64,000 nucleotides of DNA from Rhodospirillales bacterium 70-18 (GCA_001899585.1 MKWE01000005.1:62001-126000), one strand, 5' to 3'. Counted from the first letter of the stretch, positions 22,360 through 31,557 are shown. Notes: generated by a model from the letters alone, not told the origin. Program-made: numbers and translations.

Positions 22360-22416
22360 AGGTCCAGGGGCTTGGCCCCCTGGCGGGGCTCGGGGCGCAG
22401 CCCCGCCCTGCTTCCC
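22360..22416. repeat. GC-rich intergenic repeat, family 2, copy B
   Basis: Begins AGGTCCAGGGGC like the copy at 4640. Two hairpins are visible: CCAGGGGC...GCCCCCTGG and GGGGC...GCCCC. It lies between the lpd stop and pdxA. It probably ends or attenuates the suc-lpd transcript; no T-run follows. Confidence 0.75.
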
Positions 22417-22433
22417 TTGCGCTGGATCGTGGC

Positions 22434-23426
22434 ATGCCGACCCCCCTCGCACTCACCATGGGCGACCCCGCCGGCATCGGCGGCGAACTGTCCATCCGCG
22501 CCTGGCAGGCCCGCCGCTTCGGCCGCCCCTTCGTGGCGCTGGACGACCCCGACCGCCTGGCCGACATCGCCAGGACCCTCGGCCTGGACGTGCCGATCCG
22601 CGCCGTGAACGCCGCCGGCGCGGCGGGTGCGGTGTTCCGCGAGGCGCTGCCGGTGCTGCCGATGAAGCTGGCCGCCCGGGTGCGCCCCGGCACGCCCGAC
22701 CCGGCCAATGCGCCGGCCGTCATCGCCTCCATCGAGCAGGCGGTCCGCCTCACCCTGGCCGGCGAGGCCGCCGCCGTGGTGACCAACCCGATCCACAAAT
22801 CCTCCCTCTACGGCATCGGCTTCCCCTATCCCGGCCACACCGAGTTCCTGGCCACCCTCACCGGCGCCCCCCTGCCGGTGATGATGCTGGCCAGCCCCGA
22901 CCTGCGGGTGGTGCCGATCACCGTGCACGCCAGCCTGCGCCGCATGCTGGACATGATCACCGTGGAGCGCATCCTGGCCGTCACCCGCGTCACCGTGCAG
23001 GCGCTGCAGCGCCACTGGGGCATCGCCAGCCCGCGCGTGGCCATGGCCGGCCTGAACCCGCATGCCGGCGAGGACGGCACCATGGGCGAGGAGGAGATCA
23101 CCGTCATCGCCCCCGCCATCGCCCAACTCCGCGCCGAGGGCATCGACGTCTCTGGCCCCTTCGCGGCGGACAGCATGTTCACCCCCGAGGCCCGCGCCCG
23201 CTACGACGTGGCGATGGGCATGTACCACGACCAGGCGCTGATCCCGCTCAAGACGCTGGACATGCACCATGGCGTGAACACCACGCTCGGCCTGCCAATC
23301 ATCCGCACCTCGCCCGACCACGGCACCGCCTTCGCCATCGCCGGCCAGGGCATCGCCGACCCCACCAGCCTGATCGCGGCGATCGACCTCGCCGCCGAAC
23401 TCGCGTCCCGCAAGGAGGCCGCATGA
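22434..23426 (+). CDS. pdxA: 4-hydroxythreonine-4-phosphate dehydrogenase
   Basis: A 330-aa metal- and NAD-dependent enzyme of de novo pyridoxal phosphate synthesis. It oxidises 4-phosphohydroxy-L-threonine to a 2-amino-3-oxo intermediate that PdxJ uses. [13 protein letters not shown] is the N-terminal signature. [16 protein letters not shown] and [10 protein letters not shown] carry His and Asp ligands of the metal site. It overlaps pdxJ by 4 bp (ATGA), fitting consecutive steps. Confidence 0.96.
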   Translation: MPTPLALTMGDPAGIGGELSIRAWQARRFGRPFVALDDPDRLADIARTLGLDVPIRAVNAAGAAGAVFREALPVLPMKLAARVRPGTPDPANAPAVIASIEQAVRLTLAGEAAAVVTNPIHKSSLYGIGFPYPGHTEFLATLTGAPLPVMMLASPDLRVVPITVHASLRRMLDMITVERILAVTRVTVQALQRHWGIASPRVAMAGLNPHAGEDGTMGEEEITVIAPAIAQLRAEGIDVSGPFAADSMFTPEARARYDVAMGMYHDQALIPLKTLDMHHGVNTTLGLPIIRTSPDHGTAFAIAGQGIADPTSLIAAIDLAAELASRKEAA

Positions 23427-24142
23427 AACCCCAACGCCTGGGCGTCAACGTCGACCACGTCGCCACCTTGCGCAACGCCCGCGGCGAGGCCTACCCCGAC
23501 CCGTTGTTGGCCGCCCAGGTGGCCATCGCCGCCGGCGCCGACGGCATCACCATCCATCTGCGCGAGGATCGCCGCCACATCCGCGACGCCGACGTGCTGC
23601 GCATCCGCGGCCTGATCGACAAGCCGCTGAATTTCGAGATGGCCGCCACCGAGGAGATGGTGGAGATCGCGCTGCGCACCCGCCCGCACGGCTGCTGCCT
23701 GGTGCCGGAAAAGCGCAGCGAGGTCACCACCGAGGGCGGGCTGGACGTGGCCGGCCACCGCATGGCCCTCGCCCCCATGGTCGGCCGCCTGCGCGACGCC
23801 GGCATCCGCGTGTCGATGTTCGTGGACCCCGACTGGGCGCAGCTTGAGGCCAGCGCCGAAATCGGCGCCGCCGTGGTGGAACTACACACCGGCGCCTATT
23901 GCCACGGCCGCGAGGGCGAATTGCAGCGCCTGGTCGAAGCTGCCGGCCTCACCGAATCGCTCGGCCTGGAATGCCACGCCGGCCACGGCCTCACCTTCGA
24001 CAATGTCGGCCCGATCGCCGCCATCCCGGAGATCGTGGAACTCAACATCGGGCATTTCCTGATCGCCCGCGCCATCTTCGACGGGCTGCCAGCGGCGGTG
24101 CAGCGGATGAAGGCGTTGATGCGGGCGGCTCGGGGAGAGTGA
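23423..24142 (+). CDS. pdxJ: Pyridoxine 5'-phosphate synthase
   Basis: A 239-aa TIM-barrel enzyme that condenses the PdxA product with 1-deoxyxylulose 5-phosphate to give pyridoxine 5'-phosphate. [16 protein letters not shown] is the family N-terminus. [12 protein letters not shown] and [15 protein letters not shown] line the active site, and GHGLTFDNV closes it. It ends the pdxAJ pair. A palindromic element starts 14 bp after its stop and separates it from the convergent sirtuin gene. Confidence 0.97.
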   Translation: MKPQRLGVNVDHVATLRNARGEAYPDPLLAAQVAIAAGADGITIHLREDRRHIRDADVLRIRGLIDKPLNFEMAATEEMVEIALRTRPHGCCLVPEKRSEVTTEGGLDVAGHRMALAPMVGRLRDAGIRVSMFVDPDWAQLEASAEIGAAVVELHTGAYCHGREGELQRLVEAAGLTESLGLECHAGHGLTFDNVGPIAAIPEIVELNIGHFLIARAIFDGLPAAVQRMKALMRAARGE

Positions 24143-24155
24143 AGGAAGGAAGCAG

Positions 24156-24261
24156 TTCTTTTTTGGAAAAAAGAACCAAAAAACTTTTATTCGCTGGGCT
24201 CTCCGCGGAGGACGCCGGGGAATAAAAAGTTTTTTTGCTTCTTTTTGTTCACAAAAAGAAG
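24156..24261. repeat. Modular palindromic element, copy 4 (between convergent genes)
   Basis: Part A is TTCTTTTTTGGAAAAAAGAA (24156-24175). Part B arms around AACTTTTATTC and GAATAAAAAGTT still pair, although their sequence differs from copy 1. Such paired changes suggest that the stem is kept. Part C (24238-24261) is intact. It lies between pdxJ and cobB, which converge, so it can terminate in both directions. Confidence 0.9.
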
Positions 24262-24272
24262 TCTGCCTCCCT

Positions 24273-25028
24273 TTAATTCACCCCCACCGCATCCCCAAAC
24301 GCCTCCCCGATCGGCCGCCGCACCACGATATCGGCAATCTCGTCCATCGGCGTCGGCTCGCGGTTGACGATCGCCAGCCGCGCCCCGTTCTGCACCGCCA
24401 GCACCGGTAGCGCGGCCGCCGGATAGACCACCAGCGACGAGCCGAGCACGATGAACAACTCGGCCGCCTGCGCCTCCTCCCGCGCCCGGCGCATCGCCGC
24501 CTCCGGCATCGGCTGGCCGAACGAGACGGTCGCCGTCTTCACCAGCCCCAGGCAGCGCCGGCAGCGCGGCGACCGGCCGCCCGCCTCGAAGGCCGCGCGC
24601 ATCTCGTCCATCTCGTGGCGGGTGTCGCATTCCAGGCAGGCGGCATAGGTGGTGTTGCCGTGCAGTTCGATCACCTGAGCCGCGTCCAGGCCGGATTGCT
24701 GGTGCAGCCCGTCGATGTTCTGCGTCACCACCGCCCGCGCCCGCCCGCGCCGCACCAGCGCCTCCACCGCCCGGTGGCCGCGATTGGGCCGCGCCGCGCG
24801 CATCGCCGCGTCGCCCTCGAAACGCCGGCGCCAGGCCTCCTGCCGCGCCTCCTCGCTGTCCAGGAAATCCTGGAACAGGATCGAGGTCTTGCGCGTCCAT
24901 ATCCCGCCCGGGCTGCGGAAATCCGGGATGCCCGACTCGGTGCTGATGCCGGCGCCGGTGAACAGCGCGATGCGTCCGGCGCTGGCGATCGCCTCGGCCA
25001 GGGCCGTGGTCTCAGGCTCGGTGCTCAT
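24273..25028 (-). CDS. cobB: NAD-dependent protein deacylase, sirtuin
   Basis: A 251-aa sirtuin that removes acyl groups from protein lysines using NAD. GAGISTESGIPDFRS (residues 25-39) and TQNIDGLH (102-109) bind NAD. His123 in LHG is the catalytic base. Cys131, Cys134, Cys156 and Cys159 form the zinc ribbon. Start ATG 25028 has a GAGG just upstream; the open frame continues for almost 900 bases antisense to the next gene and is not coding. Acyl preference is not clear. It diverges from the hydrolase gene over 81 bp. Confidence 0.94.
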   Translation of the reverse strand: MSTEPETTALAEAIASAGRIALFTGAGISTESGIPDFRSPGGIWTRKTSILFQDFLDSEEARQEAWRRRFEGDAAMRAARPNRGHRAVEALVRRGRARAVVTQNIDGLHQQSGLDAAQVIELHGNTTYAACLECDTRHEMDEMRAAFEAGGRSPRCRRCLGLVKTATVSFGQPMPEAAMRRAREEAQAAELFIVLGSSLVVYPAAALPVLAVQNGARLAIVNREPTPMDEIADIVVRRPIGEAFGDAVGVN

Positions 25029-25109
25029 CTCGCCTCCTCGGTCGCGCCCGATTTGTCTGTCGTGGTTGGGCTGGGTAGCATCGCCCGATTCCAGAGGAGA
25101 CGGCCAGCC

Positions 25110-25979
25110 ATGGCAATCGGCATGCAACTCGGCGACATCACCATCCAACGCATCATCGAGCAGCAGGCGCCGCTGTTCGACCCGCTGACCTTCCTGCCCA
25201 ACCTGACGCCCGAATTGCTGGCCGAACACCGCCACTGGCTGGAGCCGGAGGCGCTGGACCCGGTGACCGGCATGCTGATCCTGTGCATCCAGTCCTATCT
25301 GGTGCGCACGCCGCACCACACCATCCTGGTCGATACCTGCGTCGGCAACGACAAGACCCTGCCGGCGCACCCGTTCTGGCACCAGCAGAAAAGCCAGTCC
25401 TATATGCGCCAGCTCGCCGCCGCCGGCGTGGGGGTGGACGACATCGACTACGTCATGTGCACCCACCTGCACGTGGACCATGTCGGCTGGAACACCAGGC
25501 TGGAGAACGGCCGCTGGGTGCCCACCTTCCCCAAGGCGCGCTACCTGTTCGCCGAGAAGGAGCTGGAATTCTGGACCGGGCGCCACGCCGAGGCACCCTC
25601 GCCGATCTTCGCGGAAAGCGTGCTGCCCATCGTCGCCGCCGGCCGCAACGACCGCATCACCAGCAGCACGGCACTCAACGACCATGTGCGCCTGGAGCCC
25701 ACGCCCGGCCACACACCCGACCACTACGCCGTGCAGCTCGGCCGCGGCGCCACCAGCGCGGTGCTGACCGGCGACCTGCTGCATTCGCCGCTCCAGGCCC
25801 GCTTCCCGCACATCTCCATGCGCGCCGACACCGACCAGAACCAGTCGGCGCAGACCCGCCGCCGCTTCCTGGAGTGCTATTGCGACACCAGCACGCTCGT
25901 TTGCACCGGCCATTTCCCCAGCCCTTCGACGGGACGGGTGACGCGGTGGGAGGATGGGTTCAGGTTGCGGGCCGAGTGA
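25110..25979 (+). CDS. Metallo-beta-lactamase-fold hydrolase
   Basis: A 289-aa two-metal hydrolase. THLHVDHVGW supplies His119, His121, Asp123 and His124, PTPGHTPDH gives a further His ligand, and LTGDLLH the bridging Asp. The layout resembles quorum-quenching lactonases and related MBL proteins, but those motifs are shared across the superfamily. GAGGAG lies before ATG 25110. No neighbour indicates a substrate; the divergent sirtuin gene is probably only a neighbour. A short repeat copy follows 10 bp after the stop. Confidence 0.82.
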   Translation: MAIGMQLGDITIQRIIEQQAPLFDPLTFLPNLTPELLAEHRHWLEPEALDPVTGMLILCIQSYLVRTPHHTILVDTCVGNDKTLPAHPFWHQQKSQSYMRQLAAAGVGVDDIDYVMCTHLHVDHVGWNTRLENGRWVPTFPKARYLFAEKELEFWTGRHAEAPSPIFAESVLPIVAAGRNDRITSSTALNDHVRLEPTPGHTPDHYAVQLGRGATSAVLTGDLLHSPLQARFPHISMRADTDQNQSAQTRRRFLECYCDTSTLVCTGHFPSPSTGRVTRWEDGFRLRAE

Positions 25980-25988
25980 AGGAAGGGG

Positions 25989-26011
25989 TTCTTTTTGTTC
26001 ACAAAAAGAAG
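25989..26011. repeat. Modular palindromic element, copy 5 (part C only)
   Basis: Only the 3' palindrome remains: arms of about TTCTTTTTGT and ACAAAAAGAA with a 2-nt centre. Flanks GGAAGGGG and TCTTCCCT add to the stem. It sits in the 38-bp gap between two convergent genes and could end both transcripts. Confidence 0.82.
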
Positions 26012-26017
26012 TCTTCC

Positions 26018-26914
26018 CTACCTCAATGCCGCGACGATCTGCACCAGGTTATGCCGCATCATCGCGATATACGTCGCCGCTGGCCCGTCCGGCGGCGACA
26101 GCGCGTCGGAATAGAGTTCACCGCCCACCCGCACCCCGGTATCGCGGGCGATCTGCCCCAGCAGCGTGTTGTTGCTGATATTCTCGAAGAACAGCGCGGT
26201 GATGTGCTCGCCGCGGATCTGCCGTTCCAGGGCCGCGATATCCTTGGCGGTCGGCTCGCTTTCGGTCGAGAGGCCGAGCGGGGCGCGGAATTCCAGGCCG
26301 TAGGCACGGCCGTAATAGGCCAGCGCGTCATGCGTGGTGATCACCCGCCGCCGCGCCGCCGGAATCGGCGCGTAGGCGGCGCGGATATCGGCGTCCAGCC
26401 GGTCGAGTTGCACCAGATAGGCCGCCGCCCCGGCGCGATAGGCATCTGCCCCGGCCGGGTCGATGGCCGCCAGCCCATCGCGGATGGTGGCGACGTAGCG
26501 CTTCACGTTGGCCACGTCCTGCCAGGCATGCGGGTCGTACTGCCCCTCCGCCGGATCGGCCCCGGCCGCGCCGCCGGTGGCCGGATGCAGCGGCCTGACA
26601 CCCTTGGAGGCCACCACGATCCGCCCCTTGAAGCCGCTCGCCTGCGCCATGCGGGCCGACCAGCCTTCCACCCCCAGCCCGTTCAGCACCAGCATGTCGG
26701 CGCCGGCCAGGGTGCGCAGATCGGACGGGCGCGGCTCGTATGCGTGCAGATCCTGGTCCGGCCCCACCAGGGACACGACCCGCACCCGCCCGCCGGCCAC
26801 CTGTCGCACCAGGTCGGCAAGGATGGAAAAGCTGGCCACCACCACCAGCGGCGGCGCGGCGGCCGCCGGCAGCAGGGCGGCGGACAGCAGCAGCAGGCTT
26901 CGGCGTGCGAGCAT
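26018..26914 (-). CDS. znuA: Zinc/manganese ABC transporter substrate-binding protein (ZnuA-like)
   Basis: A 298-aa periplasmic cluster A-I binding protein with a signal peptide of about 20 residues. Predicted metal ligands are His57 (DLHAYEP), His129 (DPHAW), His195 (THDALAYYG) and Asp270 (GELYSDAL). Three His plus one Asp suits zinc better than the manganese PsaA type. The His-rich loop of many ZnuA proteins is short and lacks His. No permease or ATPase gene is adjacent, so partners lie elsewhere. A Zur-like operator lies 29 bp upstream, supporting zinc control. Confidence 0.88.
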   Translation of the reverse strand: MLARRSLLLLSAALLPAAAAPPLVVVASFSILADLVRQVAGGRVRVVSLVGPDQDLHAYEPRPSDLRTLAGADMLVLNGLGVEGWSARMAQASGFKGRIVVASKGVRPLHPATGGAAGADPAEGQYDPHAWQDVANVKRYVATIRDGLAAIDPAGADAYRAGAAAYLVQLDRLDADIRAAYAPIPAARRRVITTHDALAYYGRAYGLEFRAPLGLSTESEPTAKDIAALERQIRGEHITALFFENISNNTLLGQIARDTGVRVGGELYSDALSPPDGPAATYIAMMRHNLVQIVAALR

Positions 26915-26942
26915 GGCATAAGGCCCTTCGGAACGTGACGAA

Positions 26943-26963
26943 GAACGTTATAACATAACATTC
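26943..26963 (-). promoter_or_regulatory. Zur-like operator upstream of znuA
   Basis: On the plus strand, half-sites GAACGTTAT (26943-26951) and ATAACATTC (26955-26963) form an inverted repeat with one mismatch and a 3-bp centre. This resembles known Zur boxes of the GAAATGTTATA...TATAACATTTC kind. It lies 29 bp before the znuA start, where bound repressor would block transcription when zinc is sufficient. Confidence 0.72.
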
Positions 26964-27023
26964 CAAGCCCACAACCCCGATGAACCCAGCAGGTTCATCG
27001 AGGCCGGCAACCCACACTCCAAA

Positions 27024-27107
27024 CGAATAAAAGTTTTTTGGTTCTTTTTTTCAAAAAAGAACAAGTCTTCTTTGTTTGAAAACAAAGAAGCAAAAAAACT
27101 TTGTTCG
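27024..27107. repeat. Modular palindromic element, copy 6 (halves swapped)
   Basis: Read on the minus strand, the 3' half (AAAGTTTTTTTGCTTC plus palindrome C) comes first and the 5' half (palindrome A plus CCAAAAAACTTTTATTCG) comes second. The B arms therefore lie at the outer ends (27024-27040 with 27091-27107) and palindromes A and C lie inside. Palindrome C is altered to TTCTTTGTTT...AAACAAAGAA. It starts 11 bp after the stop of the aldolase gene on the minus strand. Confidence 0.85.
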
Positions 27108-27118
27108 CTGGTCTTCCC

Positions 27119-28039
27119 TCAGGCTGCGGCGGCCAGTTTCAGGCCGCTGGCGTCGAAGGCGTCGAACAATTTCTGTGCCGCCGCGGCGTCCAGCTTCAGG
27201 TGCGGCGGGCGGATATTGGTCCAGGCCGCATCGCCGGTGTTGCGTGCCACCAGCGCCTTCAGGCCGGGGATCAGCGGTGCCGAAACCACCGCCTTGCGGA
27301 TGGCGCTGAGCTGCACCTGCGCCTCGGCGCCCTTGGCGTTGTTCCAGTTGGCATAGACCACCGCGCTGGCGGCGCAGCCGACATTGGCGGCAGCCGTGAT
27401 GCAGCCGGCGCCATTGGCGTTCAGCAGCGAATGCAGCGCGCCGTCATCGCCGCAATATACCTCGAACCCCTCGCCTGCGAAGGCGTCGGCATAGCTTTTG
27501 GTGTTGGCGAAGTCGCCGCTGCTGTCCTTGATGCCCTTCACCTTGCCCGGATAGGCCTTCAGCAGGCGCGCGATGAAGCCCACCGTGAACGGAATCGCCG
27601 ACTGCGCCGGGAAATGGTACAGGTAGAACTTGATATCGCCGCCAACCCGCTGGATCACCTCGGAAAAATACGCGAACAGCCCGTCCTCGCTGGGGTTCTT
27701 GTAGTAGAACGGCGGCAGCAGCAGCGCGCCGCGGCAGCCCTGCGCCTCGGCATGGCGGGTCAGCTTCACGGTGTCGGGGATGGCTGTGGTGCCGGTGCCC
27801 GGCATCATCAGCCGGCCGGGAATGCCGCTCGCCACCATGCCTTCCAGGAAGGCCAGCCGCTCGTCGATGCCCAGCGAATTCGCCTCGCTGGTGGTGCCCA
27901 GCACGGCCAGGCCATTGCAGCCATTGGCCAGCAGCCATTTCGCATGCGCGGCGGTGCGGCCCAGGTCGATCGACAGGTCGGCGTTCATGGCGGTCAGCAC
28001 CGCGGCGTTGACGCCGCCGTAAAGCGCGTTCTGCAGCAT
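27119..28039 (-). CDS. Dihydrodipicolinate synthase family aldolase
   Basis: A 306-aa TIM-barrel lyase of the DapA/NanA superfamily. Lys171 in GIKDSSGD is the Schiff-base Lys and Tyr141 in YLYHFPA the catalytic Tyr. The substrate-binding loop is LGTTSEANSL, a variant of the usual GTTGE of DapA. Because of this and the lack of lysine genes nearby, it may act on another 2-oxo acid rather than in lysine synthesis. It starts 16 bp after ycgN and is probably cotranscribed with it. Substrate is unresolved. Confidence 0.82.
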   Translation of the reverse strand: MLQNALYGGVNAAVLTAMNADLSIDLGRTAAHAKWLLANGCNGLAVLGTTSEANSLGIDERLAFLEGMVASGIPGRLMMPGTGTTAIPDTVKLTRHAEAQGCRGALLLPPFYYKNPSEDGLFAYFSEVIQRVGGDIKFYLYHFPAQSAIPFTVGFIARLLKAYPGKVKGIKDSSGDFANTKSYADAFAGEGFEVYCGDDGALHSLLNANGAGCITAAANVGCAASAVVYANWNNAKGAEAQVQLSAIRKAVVSAPLIPGLKALVARNTGDAAWTNIRPPHLKLDAAAAQKLFDAFDASGLKLAAAA

Positions 28040-28055
28040 TCCAGGGGTTTCCTTC

Positions 28056-28553
28056 TCAGTCCGTGGGGTTCTCGGAGGTGTCCGGGCGGCGGCGGCGCGG
28101 GATCTTGCCGGGCCAATCGACGATGTGATGGTCCAGCGGGCCGGCCTGGCGCTCGCCCACCGCGCGGCCGCGCACCGAAACGCCGGCGCTGTGGACCGTC
28201 TCGGGGTCGCCCGAAACCAGCGGGTGCCACCACAGCAGGTCGCGCCCCTCGTCGAGCCGGCGATAGGCGCAGCTCGGCGGCAGCCAATTGATCTCGCGCA
28301 GCGCCGCCGGGGTCAGGCTGACGCAATCCGGCACGTGGCGCTGGCGGGTTTCATAGTGGGTGCAGCGGCACTCATGCAGGTCCAGCAGCCGGCAGGCCAC
28401 GTTGGTGTAGCACAGCTGCCCCTGCTCGGTACCGTCCTCATAGATCAGCTTGTTCAGGCAGCACCGGCCGCAACCGTCGCACAGCGATTCCCATTCGGCC
28501 TGCGACATCTCGTCCAGGCGCTTGGTCTTCCAGAACGGTTCGGGCGTCTCCAT
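28056..28553 (-). CDS. ycgN: YcgN family cysteine-cluster protein (UPF0260)
   Basis: A 165-aa protein with a Cys-rich motif CDGCGRCC and further Cys in [11 protein letters not shown], typical of the UPF0260/YkgJ group that probably binds metal or an Fe-S centre. No enzymatic role is established. [16 protein letters not shown] matches the family start, so ATG 28553 is used; an in-frame ATG at 28574 would add seven residues. Lies upstream of the aldolase gene. Confidence 0.85.
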   Translation of the reverse strand: METPEPFWKTKRLDEMSQAEWESLCDGCGRCCLNKLIYEDGTEQGQLCYTNVACRLLDLHECRCTHYETRQRHVPDCVSLTPAALREINWLPPSCAYRRLDEGRDLLWWHPLVSGDPETVHSAGVSVRGRAVGERQAGPLDHHIVDWPGKIPRRRRPDTSENPTD

Positions 28554-28608
28554 GGCCTGCCAGATTAGCGGCATGCCCGCCCGGCGACCATCCCCGCCGG
28601 CGCGGAGC

Positions 28609-29289
28609 TTATCCGCCCGCCAGGCGGGCCAGCATCTCCTTCAGCGGCGCGGCGCCGGGGTTGTCGCCCCGGTTCTCCAGCACGATCTGCTGCGGGCTGA
28701 GCGAATGGCCGTAATAGATGGTGTTCCACTCGCTGCGCGAGGACAGGATGCTGCCGTCCAGCGAAATCCCGGCATACAGGCCCCGCGAGACCGAAAACGC
28801 CACGATATCGGCCTGCAACGCCGCCGTGGTGGCGCCGGAGATGCCGGCCCCGATGGTCGCCACCGCCACCCCCGCGTCGGCGCCGAACTTGAACTGGCTG
28901 TCCATCAGCGCCCGCAGCCCCTTCTCGGTGCGCATGACGAAGATGATCTGGCTGTCCTGCACGCCGATCTGCAGGCCGACGCTGCCGCTGCCCAGGCCAT
29001 AGAAGGCCGGGGCCGACCAGACACCGTTGTTGTGGCCCACCAGCACGCAGCTGCCGCCCTGGCCTCCCAGGATGAAGCCGGCCTTGAACACCCGCGGGCA
29101 AACCATCGCACCCTTGGCGGTGCGCAGCAGCGAGCGGGCGTCGGGGTTGGCCTTGTCGGACAGCATGTCCTGCACGGTCAGCGTCGCGCGGTCCACCAGC
29201 GCCTGCTGGTCCGTCTGAGCATGGGCCGCCGCCGGCAGCAGCAGCAGGGCGAAACCGGCGAGCAGCAGGTAAGGAACAAGGCGTCGCAT
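28609..29289 (-). CDS. YSC84/SYLF-domain lipid-binding exported protein
   Basis: A 226-aa protein with a signal peptide ([19 protein letters not shown], cut near AHAQ). The mature part is a SYLF/Ysc84 domain: [38 protein letters not shown] and [14 protein letters not shown]. Eukaryotic relatives bind phosphoinositides; bacterial ones are periplasmic with unclear roles. GGGAG lies 7 bp before ATG 29289. The gene is flanked by wider gaps and is probably a single transcription unit. Confidence 0.85.
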   Translation of the reverse strand: MRRLVPYLLLAGFALLLLPAAAHAQTDQQALVDRATLTVQDMLSDKANPDARSLLRTAKGAMVCPRVFKAGFILGGQGGSCVLVGHNNGVWSAPAFYGLGSGSVGLQIGVQDSQIIFVMRTEKGLRALMDSQFKFGADAGVAVATIGAGISGATTAALQADIVAFSVSRGLYAGISLDGSILSSRSEWNTIYYGHSLSPQQIVLENRGDNPGAAPLKEMLARLAGG

Positions 29290-29382
29290 GCGGCGTCTCC
29301 CGTCTGTTGATATTCGGGCATGTATGCGCCGCACTGTGTGGCAACAAGATGTTATCAAGCAAGCTTGATGCGGGAATTCAGC

Positions 29383-30018
29383 TCAATAACCCGGCAACTC
29401 ATTGACGCACACCACCCGCCAGCCCTGGCGATGCCGCTCCATGCAGGTCAGCGACAGGTTGTGCACCGACAGATGCAGCGCGTTGTCCGGCCCGATCGCC
29501 AGCGCATGCGCCACCGCGGCCCGGATCGCCCCGCCATGGCTGACCACGACCACGTTGCCGCCGGCATGCGTCTCCGCCAGCCCCTCCAGCGCGGCGCCGA
29601 CGCGGCCGATCACCTGCGTCATGCTCTCGCCGCCCGGCGGGTGCTCCAGGCCGGAGAGCGGCCAGAAGGCGTGCGCCGGCCGGGTCAGCCGGGCCGGCAG
29701 GTCGGCGTGCGGCAGGCCTTGCCAGGCGCCCAGATCCTGCTCGATCAGGTCCGGCGCCACCGCCAGCGGGGCGGCGGGATAGCCGGCGGCGAAGATCGCC
29801 TCGGCGGTGCGGCGGGTGCGCGAGAGCGGGGTGACCACCCAGTCCGCCTTGCGCGGCAGCCGCCGGGCCAGCCCGGCATGCATCGGCGCCTGGGACAGCA
29901 GGCTGTGCGGGCACAGCTCCACGTCCATCGTGCCATACAGCATGGCGCGGGCGTTCTCCTCCACGATGGCGTGGCGGATCAGCCAGAATATGGCCGGTTC
30001 GGGATTGTCATTTGGCAT
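29383..30018 (-). CDS. Histidine phosphatase (phosphoglycerate mutase-like) family protein
   Basis: A 211-aa protein. The phosphate-accepting His16 lies in LIRHA (RHA instead of the common RHG), and VVVSHGGAIR carries the second active-site His. It could be a phosphoglycerate mutase, an alpha-ribazole phosphatase (CobC) or another phosphatase; the sequence does not decide. It starts 7 bp after the permease stop and is the third gene of an ABC-2 exporter operon. Confidence 0.8.
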   Translation of the reverse strand: MPNDNPEPAIFWLIRHAIVEENARAMLYGTMDVELCPHSLLSQAPMHAGLARRLPRKADWVVTPLSRTRRTAEAIFAAGYPAAPLAVAPDLIEQDLGAWQGLPHADLPARLTRPAHAFWPLSGLEHPPGGESMTQVIGRVGAALEGLAETHAGGNVVVVSHGGAIRAAVAHALAIGPDNALHLSVHNLSLTCMERHRQGWRVVCVNELPGY

Positions 30019-30025
30019 GATCGTC

Positions 30026-30826
30026 TCACTCACCGATTGAAAGCAGGGCGCCACGGGTGCGCGCAACCCGGAACTGCCAGGCGAACAGCAGCGCGGCGCC
30101 GGCCAGCCACAGCAGGTTCAACCCCGCGGCCCAGGCCAGATGGTTCCAGTCGATCGCCCCGGTGGCGATGGCCGCGCGCATCCCCTCGAACACATGCGCC
30201 GAGGGCAGCACCAGAGCCACCGGCTGCAACCACGCCGGCAGCACCGCCACCGGGTAGAACACCGCCGAGAACGGCGTCAGCCCGAACAGCACCGACCAGG
30301 CCAGCGCCTCCGCTCCCGCGCCATGGCGCAGGATCAGCGACACCACGCCCAGCGACACCGACCAGCCCATCACCATCAGGTTGACCGCGAACAGGATCAG
30401 CACCGGCCCCAGCGCGAATAGGTTGAAGGCATACAGCGCCCAGGCCAGCAGCACCGCCGGCAGCACCCCCGCCGTCATGCGCAGCACCGACATGCCGACC
30501 AGCGCGGCCACCAGCTCCCACGGCCGCAGCGGGCTGACGAACACATGGCCCAGGTTGCGCGACCAGATCTCCTCCAGGAAGCTGATCGCCACCCCCATCT
30601 GGCTGCGCAGCGCCACCTCCCACAGCAGAACCGCGCCCAGCAGCCCGCCGGCCAGCACCGCGCCGGGGTTGCCGGTCCGGGCGGCGAAGAAGCTGGCGGT
30701 GAAGCCCCAGATGCACATCTGCAGCGTCGGCCAATAGGCCAGTTCCAGCAGCCGCGGCCAGGAGCGGCGGTACAGCGCCAGGTGCCGGTACATCATCCCC
30801 CAGATGCGGCGCAGCGCCGGCCTCAT
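30026..30826 (-). CDS. ABC-2 type transporter permease
   Basis: A 266-aa inner-membrane protein with six predicted helices. It pairs with the preceding ATPase in an ABC-2 exporter. Hydrophobic runs include VLAGGLLGAVLLWEVAL and the C-terminal LNLLWLAGAALLFAWQF. ATG 30826 overlaps the ATPase stop by 4 bp (ATGA on the minus strand). Exported substrate is unknown; related pairs move polysaccharides, drugs or hemes. Confidence 0.85.
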   Translation of the reverse strand: MRPALRRIWGMMYRHLALYRRSWPRLLELAYWPTLQMCIWGFTASFFAARTGNPGAVLAGGLLGAVLLWEVALRSQMGVAISFLEEIWSRNLGHVFVSPLRPWELVAALVGMSVLRMTAGVLPAVLLAWALYAFNLFALGPVLILFAVNLMVMGWSVSLGVVSLILRHGAGAEALAWSVLFGLTPFSAVFYPVAVLPAWLQPVALVLPSAHVFEGMRAAIATGAIDWNHLAWAAGLNLLWLAGAALLFAWQFRVARTRGALLSIGE

Positions 30827-31557
30827 GGCGCGCGCGCCCGGTCGCGGGCGATGTCCAGGAACACCTCCTCCAGGTTGTCCTGCCCATAGCGCGCCAGCAA
30901 TTCGGCCGGGCTGCCGCGATCCACGATCCGCCCCTGCTTCATCATCAGCACATGGCCGCACAGCCGCTCCACCTCGGCCATGTTGTGGCTGGCCAGCAGG
31001 ATGGTGCAGCCGCTCTCGGCGCGGTAGCGCTCCAGCCAGCCGCGCACCAGGTCGCCGGTGTCGGGGTCCAGGCTGGCGGTCGGCTCGTCCAGCAGCAGCA
31101 CGTCCGGCCGGTTGATCAGCGACTTGGCCAGCGCCACGCGGGTCTTCTGCCCGGCCGAGAGCTGCCCCGCCGGGCGGGCCAGCAATTCCCCCAGGTCCAG
31201 CTGCGCGGCCAGCTCGGCGATCCGCCGGCCGACCTGCTTCACGTCGTACAGATGGCCGTAGACGCGCAGGTTCTCCTCCACGCTGAGCCGGTGCGGCAGC
31301 GCCACGTAGGGCGAGGAGAAATTCATCCGCGCCAGGGCCGCGAACCGGTCATGCGCCATGTCGTGGCCCAGCACGGTAATCCGCCCGGCGGTGGGGATCA
31401 GCAGGCCCAGCAGCATGGCGATGGTGGTGGTCTTGCCGGCGCCGTTGCCGCCCAGCAGCCCGACCGTGGCGCCGGAGGGCACCGCGAAGTCGATCGCGTC
31501 CACCGCCAGGGTAGCGTCGTAGCGCTTGGTCAGCCCGGTCACCGCTATCGCCTGCAT
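30823..31557 (-). CDS. ABC transporter ATP-binding protein
   Basis: A 244-aa ATPase. Walker A is GGNGAGKTTT (36-45), the signature region is LSAGQKTRVALAKSL, and Walker B is VLLLDEPTAS, followed by the switch His in LLASHNM. LSAGQ replaces the usual LSGGQ, as in many exporters. ATG 31557 is used; GTG at 31566 is an alternative. First gene of the exporter and phosphatase unit. Confidence 0.9.
   Translation of the reverse strand: MQAIAVTGLTKRYDATLAVDAIDFAVPSGATVGLLGGNGAGKTTTIAMLLGLLIPTAGRITVLGHDMAHDRFAALARMNFSSPYVALPHRLSVEENLRVYGHLYDVKQVGRRIAELAAQLDLGELLARPAGQLSAGQKTRVALAKSLINRPDVLLLDEPTASLDPDTGDLVRGWLERYRAESGCTILLASHNMAEVERLCGHVLMMKQGRIVDRGSPAELLARYGQDNLEEVFLDIARDRARAP

Noticed and set aside
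24273..25913. A 546-codon frame as an extended sirtuin
   Set aside because: The upstream part is antisense to the metallo-hydrolase; the sirtuin has a normal start and ribosome site at 25028.
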